Under the pieces are notes generated by a model. That model was given only the letters and a program-made list of their open reading frames with translations. It did no database searches and had not been told where the DNA came from. 34,577 bases of DNA from Bryobacteraceae bacterium (GTDB lineage: Bacteria > Acidobacteriota > Terriglobia > Bryobacterales > Bryobacteraceae). The stretch covers positions 1-34,577 of the forward strand of contig JANWVO010000033.1 in assembly GCA_025056865.1 (NCBI GenBank), given 5' to 3'. The translations under genes and the position numbers were made by a program. Each line of letters opens with the position of its first letter. The first letter of the stretch is position 1. This document shows, piece by piece, positions 31,236 through 34,577 of this stretch.

Positions 31236-32860
31236 CCTTCCCGCCTCATCCGTTCCGCTGCGTGCAGGACAAAGCGCGCCGCCGCGCCCGCCGGCGGCGT
31301 TTCCGTTCCGAACCGGTAAAACGGGCTTTGCATTTCCGGGTGAGTTTCGACGAATTTCCGGATCTGTTCCAGCGTCCGTCCGGTGGTTTCCAATGCGGCG
31401 GCGAATTCCTGCCGGGCGCGGCGCCGCGCGTCGGCCAGCGCCATCTGCACCCGGTTCAGCGCATTGATTTCGCCCTCGCCCAGGGTTTCGAGCGGCAGGA
31501 AAACCAGCTCGGGATGCCGGGCCGACACCAGCGCCATGACGCCGTCGGCCTGCGTGGCAGGCATGCAGCCGAAGGGCTTCACGTTGATGAACAGGTGGCA
31601 GTCCTTCTCCTCGACCGCCTCCAGCGCCCGCCCGACGACGAGGTGGCCTTCGCCGCCGCGGGCCAGCGTGTCGTAGAGGGGATGAGCGAGCCTGCCGAGA
31701 CGCTCCTGGTCCTCCAGGCGGCCAGCGATGCCGCCCAGGCGGGCCGCGGATTCGTGATACTGACTGGCCCAGAACCAGGCCGAGAAGCGCAGCAGCGCTT
31801 CCTTTTTCCAGTAGCCGGGACGGAGCCCTTTCCTGCGGCGGTTGTTCAGGCGCGCCTCGTAAAGCCAGTATTGGACGAGGTTGGAGATGGGATCGACGCG
31901 GACCTCCGCGCCTTCCGATTCCAGATAGCGGAAGAGCCGGTAATTGGCGTCGCCCTCGGAGAGGGCGGAGTAGAATTCGCCGGTCACCTTCACGACGGGG
32001 CGGACGCGGAGCCAATCCACGCGGACGCGTTGCAGCCTGTGGCGGCACCATGCGAGCGCCTCTTTCCAGGCCGCGGAGCGGAGATGGAAACGGATCTTCT
32101 TCCAGACGTCCCACCACTTCAGCGCGCCGGGACGCAACGCGGCCTGCGCTTCGGGCCGCCGCGCCTGCTGGCGGAGGAAACGGGCGAGGAAGGCGACGCA
32201 GTCCGCGACGGCCTCGTCCGTGGCTCCTTCCTCGGCCTCGAAGGGGCGGATGCGGTGGCTGATGTCAAACAGCAGGTCGCCCAGAATGAGGGCGTTCAGC
32301 ATCCCGAGGCCGAAATCGACTGTGTATCTGAGACCAGGATGGCGAGAGCCCTCGCGGATGGCGGTGTTGGCGAGGAACGTGAGCACGCGGAACCCGGGGT
32401 AGCCCGCTTCTTCAAGAGCCTGACGGTACTCGGACTCGTACATGCCGAAACGGCAGGGCCCGCATCCGCCGATGGTGAAGTAGACGAAATCGCGGACGAT
32501 TTCCTGCGGGCTGCGGCCGTCTTTTTCGAGTGAGCGCAAGAAATCGATGAGATTTCCGGCGGTGTAATAGTTCGGGTTGCAAAGGCCGTGGTTGCAGTAC
32601 TCCACGCCGGTGGAGTAGCTGGAACGCGATGGCGTGGGGAGGGCGCGGCAGAGGTAACCGGAACCCTGGAAAACGGCCTCGATGAGGGCGTCGTGCTTTG
32701 GCGTCAGATTGCCGAAGAGGATGGTGGTGGAGGCGCGCTCTTCGGGCGTGAAAGGCAGCGCTTCCGGGCGGCGGTAATGGCGGCGCCGGGGTTCGGAAGA
32801 CAGTACAGGGAAGGCCGGCGGGAGTTCCGCTTCACGGGGCGGACCAGGAATCCGAGGCAT
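31229..32860 (-). CDS. COG3581-like partner of the activase (2-hydroxyacyl-CoA dehydratase-related)
   Basis: From ATG 32860, with AGGAGGTG 3 nt upstream, the protein has 543 residues; the longer open frame is unrelated sequence. It carries conserved cysteine motifs: EYCNHGLCNPN (Cys89/Cys94), GGCGPCRFGMYESEY (Cys133/Cys136) and, late in the chain, KPFGCMPA. These fit the COG3581 family, which in many anaerobes is encoded as the last part of one giant activase protein. Here it is a separate gene placed upstream and overlapping the activase gene by 7 bp, so 1:1 production is likely. The cysteines probably bind one or more Fe-S clusters that accept electrons from the activase. No signal peptide or membrane segment is present. 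The enzymatic reaction of this family has not, to my knowledge, been established. Confidence 0.85.
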   Translation of the reverse strand: MPRIPGPPREAELPPAFPVLSSEPRRRHYRRPEALPFTPEERASTTILFGNLTPKHDALIEAVFQGSGYLCRALPTPSRSSYSTGVEYCNHGLCNPNYYTAGNLIDFLRSLEKDGRSPQEIVRDFVYFTIGGCGPCRFGMYESEYRQALEEAGYPGFRVLTFLANTAIREGSRHPGLRYTVDFGLGMLNALILGDLLFDISHRIRPFEAEEGATDEAVADCVAFLARFLRQQARRPEAQAALRPGALKWWDVWKKIRFHLRSAAWKEALAWCRHRLQRVRVDWLRVRPVVKVTGEFYSALSEGDANYRLFRYLESEGAEVRVDPISNLVQYWLYEARLNNRRRKGLRPGYWKKEALLRFSAWFWASQYHESAARLGGIAGRLEDQERLGRLAHPLYDTLARGGEGHLVVGRALEAVEEKDCHLFINVKPFGCMPATQADGVMALVSARHPELVFLPLETLGEGEINALNRVQMALADARRRARQEFAAALETTGRTLEQIRKFVETHPEMQSPFYRFGTETPPAGAAARFVLHAAERMRREGC

Positions 32861-32960
32861 GGGCACCTCCTGAATCCGGACTCCGTTCGGTTCCCGTGGA
32901 CGGGCGTCATGCCGCCACCCAGGGCGGAGCGCCCGCAAAAGACTTGCGTATCTGAGATCC

Positions 32961-32988
32961 AATTTACGCGATTCGGCAGCTTTCGCAA
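32961..32988 (-). promoter_or_regulatory. Candidate promoter of the activase gene pair
   Basis: On the minus strand TTGCGA (32988-32983) and TAAATT (32966-32961) are 16 nt apart, each matching the sigma70 consensus at four of six positions. The resulting leader to ATG 32860 would be about 95 nt. The region is more AT-rich than its surroundings. No operator was recognised. Confidence 0.4.
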
Positions 32989-33099
32989 AGAGAGGAATGC
33001 GGCGAAGGGGCGCGAATTTCCGTGCCGGAAGGGCTCAATGCTGCCGAAATGGGCGGCTTTCGCAAGATGTTCACCGGGGAGGCGGCCCTGGTCCGGCCT

Positions 33100-33852
33100 T
33101 CAGGAACAGGAGGTGGCGAGCATGGCAGCCTCCACGAGCGCTTCCCGCAGGCGCACCACGTGGCCCACGACGAGCACTGCGGGACTGGCAACGTCCACAC
33201 CGCCGGCGGCAAGCGTCTCTAGATCGGTGACGAGGATGCGCTCTTCCGGCAGCGTGCCATTTTCGATGAAAGCAGCGGGCTCCTGCGGGTCCCTGCCAGC
33301 GCGGATCAGGGAAGCGGCGATTTCGGCGCGGCGCGCAACACCCATGAGGATGATCAGCGTGTCGACGCGCGCGAGGGCCGCCCAATCGACGCCGTCGCCG
33401 CCGCAGGCGTGGCCGGCGACGACGGCGAAGCTGCGGGCAAGGCCGCGGAACGTCGGCGGGATTCCGGCCAGCGAGGGAACCGACAGGGCGGACGTCACGC
33501 CGGGGACGAGCTCCACGTCCCAACCGCGCCCGCGCAGCCAGCGCCATTCCTCCGCTCCGCGGCCGAAGACCATCGGGTCGCCGCCCTTCAGGCGGACGAC
33601 GTGCCGGAAATGCCGTGCGTATTCCTCCAGTTCGAGCAGAATCCGCTGCTGCATTTCTTCCTGCCGGCCGTGTTCTTTTCCCGCATCCACGAGCAGAGCG
33701 CCGGGCCGGACCATGGCGAGCACTTCGGACGACACCAGGCGGTCGTAAAGCACGACCTCGGCCAGCGCGAGCACCTCGGCAGCCCGCAGCGTGAGCAGGT
33801 CTCTGCGTCCGGGGCCGGCGCCGACGAGATAGATCCGGGACGTCGGCTTCAT
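33100..33852 (-). CDS. cobA: Uroporphyrinogen-III C-methyltransferase
   Basis: This 250-residue SAM-dependent enzyme methylates uroporphyrinogen III at C2 and C7 to make precorrin-2, the branch point to sirohaem and cobalamin. Family motifs are intact: YLVGAGPGRRDLLTLRA (8-24), YDRLVS, VRLKGGDPMVFGRGAEE (86-102) and VPGVTSALSVPSLAGIP. It is the stand-alone methyltransferase form; the CysG-type dehydrogenase/ferrochelatase domain is absent. ATG 33852 overlaps the stop of the TauE-like gene (ATGA, 33849-33852). Being coupled to a TauE/SafE transporter, it more likely serves sirohaem for sulfite or nitrite reductase than cobalamin, but no such reductase is in view. The open frame further upstream is the shadow of the transporter gene. 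Confidence 0.95.
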   Translation of the reverse strand: MKPTSRIYLVGAGPGRRDLLTLRAAEVLALAEVVLYDRLVSSEVLAMVRPGALLVDAGKEHGRQEEMQQRILLELEEYARHFRHVVRLKGGDPMVFGRGAEEWRWLRGRGWDVELVPGVTSALSVPSLAGIPPTFRGLARSFAVVAGHACGGDGVDWAALARVDTLIILMGVARRAEIAASLIRAGRDPQEPAAFIENGTLPEERILVTDLETLAAGGVDVASPAVLVVGHVVRLREALVEAAMLATSCS

Positions 33853-34577
33853 CGGGCAAAGCTCCTGAGGCCATCCCACATCAGATGGGAGCCCAGATAG
33901 ATCAGCAGGAGGGTGAGCGCGGTGCGGAACGGCCTGGCCGGGAGGAACGAGGCGAGCCAGGCTCCGCAAAGGGCCCCGGGGATGCCGCCCAGGCACAGCC
34001 GCCGGAAGGCTTCGTAGTCGACGTTGCCTGAGGCCAGATGGAGAGAGCCTGCGGCGGCGGCCAGAACGAGGCCGAACAGCAGATCGGTGCCGACGATCCG
34101 TGCCGGGGCCAGAGTCGTGCATTGCATCAATGCGAGGTTGCCGAGAGCGCCAGCACCCGCCGAGGAAAAGCCCACTTCCAGTCCGATGGGAGCGCCCACG
34201 ACCGCCAGCCATGTGCGGCGGCGTTTGCCCCCTTCGGCGAGTCTCCGGCGGAGGGTGCGGCAAAGGTTGATGAACGCCATCGAGACGATCGTCATTCCGA
34301 CGACGACGAGCACCGCAGGGCGCAGTTGCGTTTCCCGGAACAGGTTGTGCACGCGCACTCCCGCGAATGCGCCGGGCAGCCCGCCGGCCAGCAGGAGCGC
34401 CGCGGCGCGCCAGTCGACTTCGCCGCGCAACATGTAGACGGGCGCCGCGAGGAGCTTGACCACTGTGACGAACAGCAACGCCGTGCCGACGGCAGCGGCG
34501 GGTTCCATGCCAAAGCCGAGGATCAGAATGGGCGTCATCAGGACGCCGCCGCCGACGCCGGTGAGTCCGACGGCGAG
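33849..34577 (-). CDS. TauE/SafE family transporter, 5-prime part beyond the window
   Basis: About 242 C-terminal residues of a multi-pass membrane protein are visible; the frame is open through the window edge, so the true start lies outside. Several hydrophobic segments (AAVGTALLFVTVVKLLAAPV, AAALLLAGGLPGAFAGV, ALTLLLIYLGSHL) and the glycine-rich stretch LTGVGGGVLMTP near the edge fit the TauE/SafE (DUF81) family, which exports sulfite, sulfoacetate or related anions. The internal duplication typical of the family is visible as the repeated GG(L/I)PGA(F/L) motif. Its stop overlaps the cobA start by 4 bp, which supports a sulfur-related role. ATG 34538 is probably internal rather than the start. 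Confidence 0.9.
   Translation of the reverse strand, partial: LAVGLTGVGGGVLMTPILILGFGMEPAAAVGTALLFVTVVKLLAAPVYMLRGEVDWRAAALLLAGGLPGAFAGVRVHNLFRETQLRPAVLVVVGMTIVSMAFINLCRTLRRRLAEGGKRRRTWLAVVGAPIGLEVGFSSAGAGALGNLALMQCTTLAPARIVGTDLLFGLVLAAAAGSLHLASGNVDYEAFRRLCLGGIPGALCGAWLASFLPARPFRTALTLLLIYLGSHLMWDGLRSFAR

Noticed and set aside
33853-34263. Upstream extension of cobA
   Set aside because: The extra 137 codons are a shadow of the TauE-like gene; the family begins at the ATG at 33852, which forms an ATGA overlap.

Overview
This window looks like a chromosomal segment from a high-GC Acidobacteriota genome, most likely a Bryobacterales (Solibacter/Bryobacter-type) member. That placement is an inference from gene content: an Oar-like TonB-dependent receptor with an N-terminal carboxypeptidase-regulatory-like domain, a seven-repeat FG-GAP/ASPIC protein, a tandem DUF1080 protein, and an ECF sigma factor paired with a membrane Ser/Thr kinase carrying TPR-like repeats. 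No rRNA, tRNA, CRISPR array, intact transposase or prophage gene was found.

Layout. (1) 0.4-5.9 kb, plus strand: a receptor with a textbook sigma70 promoter and a strong terminator, then an FG-GAP/ASPIC protein whose start lies 6 nt after that terminator. (2) 6.0-10.1 kb, plus strand: two large multidomain glycosyltransferases, one a GT2-GT4 fusion and one a tandem GT2 with eroded motifs. (3) 10.1-12.0 kb: about 1.9 kb without a confident gene, containing one doubtful ORF and a strong rho-independent terminator. (4) 12.0-15.1 kb, minus strand: ECF sigma factor followed 6 bp later by a TPR Ser/Thr kinase. (5) 15.6-19.3 kb: a lipoprotein and a TgpA-like membrane transglutaminase on the minus strand, divergent from a DUF1080 protein. 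(6) 19.3-22.8 kb, minus strand: a coiled-coil membrane protein, thymidine kinase with a long and possibly structured leader, an unrecognised protein, and type III pantothenate kinase. (7) 22.9-27.9 kb, plus strand: a lipoprotein, then a tight run yebC-ruvC-unknown-TlpA-like thioredoxin-deoB in which every junction is a 4-bp ATGA/GTGA overlap. (8) 27.9-32.9 kb, minus strand: a two-gene ATP-driven electron-activation module related to 2-hydroxyacyl-CoA dehydratase activases, with two activase domains fused in one 1098-residue protein. (9) 33.1-34.6 kb, minus strand: uroporphyrinogen-III methyltransferase coupled to a TauE/SafE transporter that runs off the window.

How they fit together. The receptor, FG-GAP, glycosyltransferase and DUF1080 genes point to uptake and remodelling of glycans at the cell surface. 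The sigma/kinase pair is a self-contained signalling unit. deoB and tdk are nucleoside salvage genes, coaX is CoA synthesis, and cobA with TauE suggests sirohaem and sulfur metabolism.

The best candidate for an under-described system is the fused activase plus its COG3581-like partner. Both activase modules keep the cysteine pair that binds the bridging [4Fe-4S] cluster in HgdC, so one chain could form an internal pseudo-dimer. Its terminal substrate cannot be read from this window. Starts were corrected downstream of the longest reading frame for several genes, using ribosome-binding sites and family boundaries; the reasons are given in each entry.
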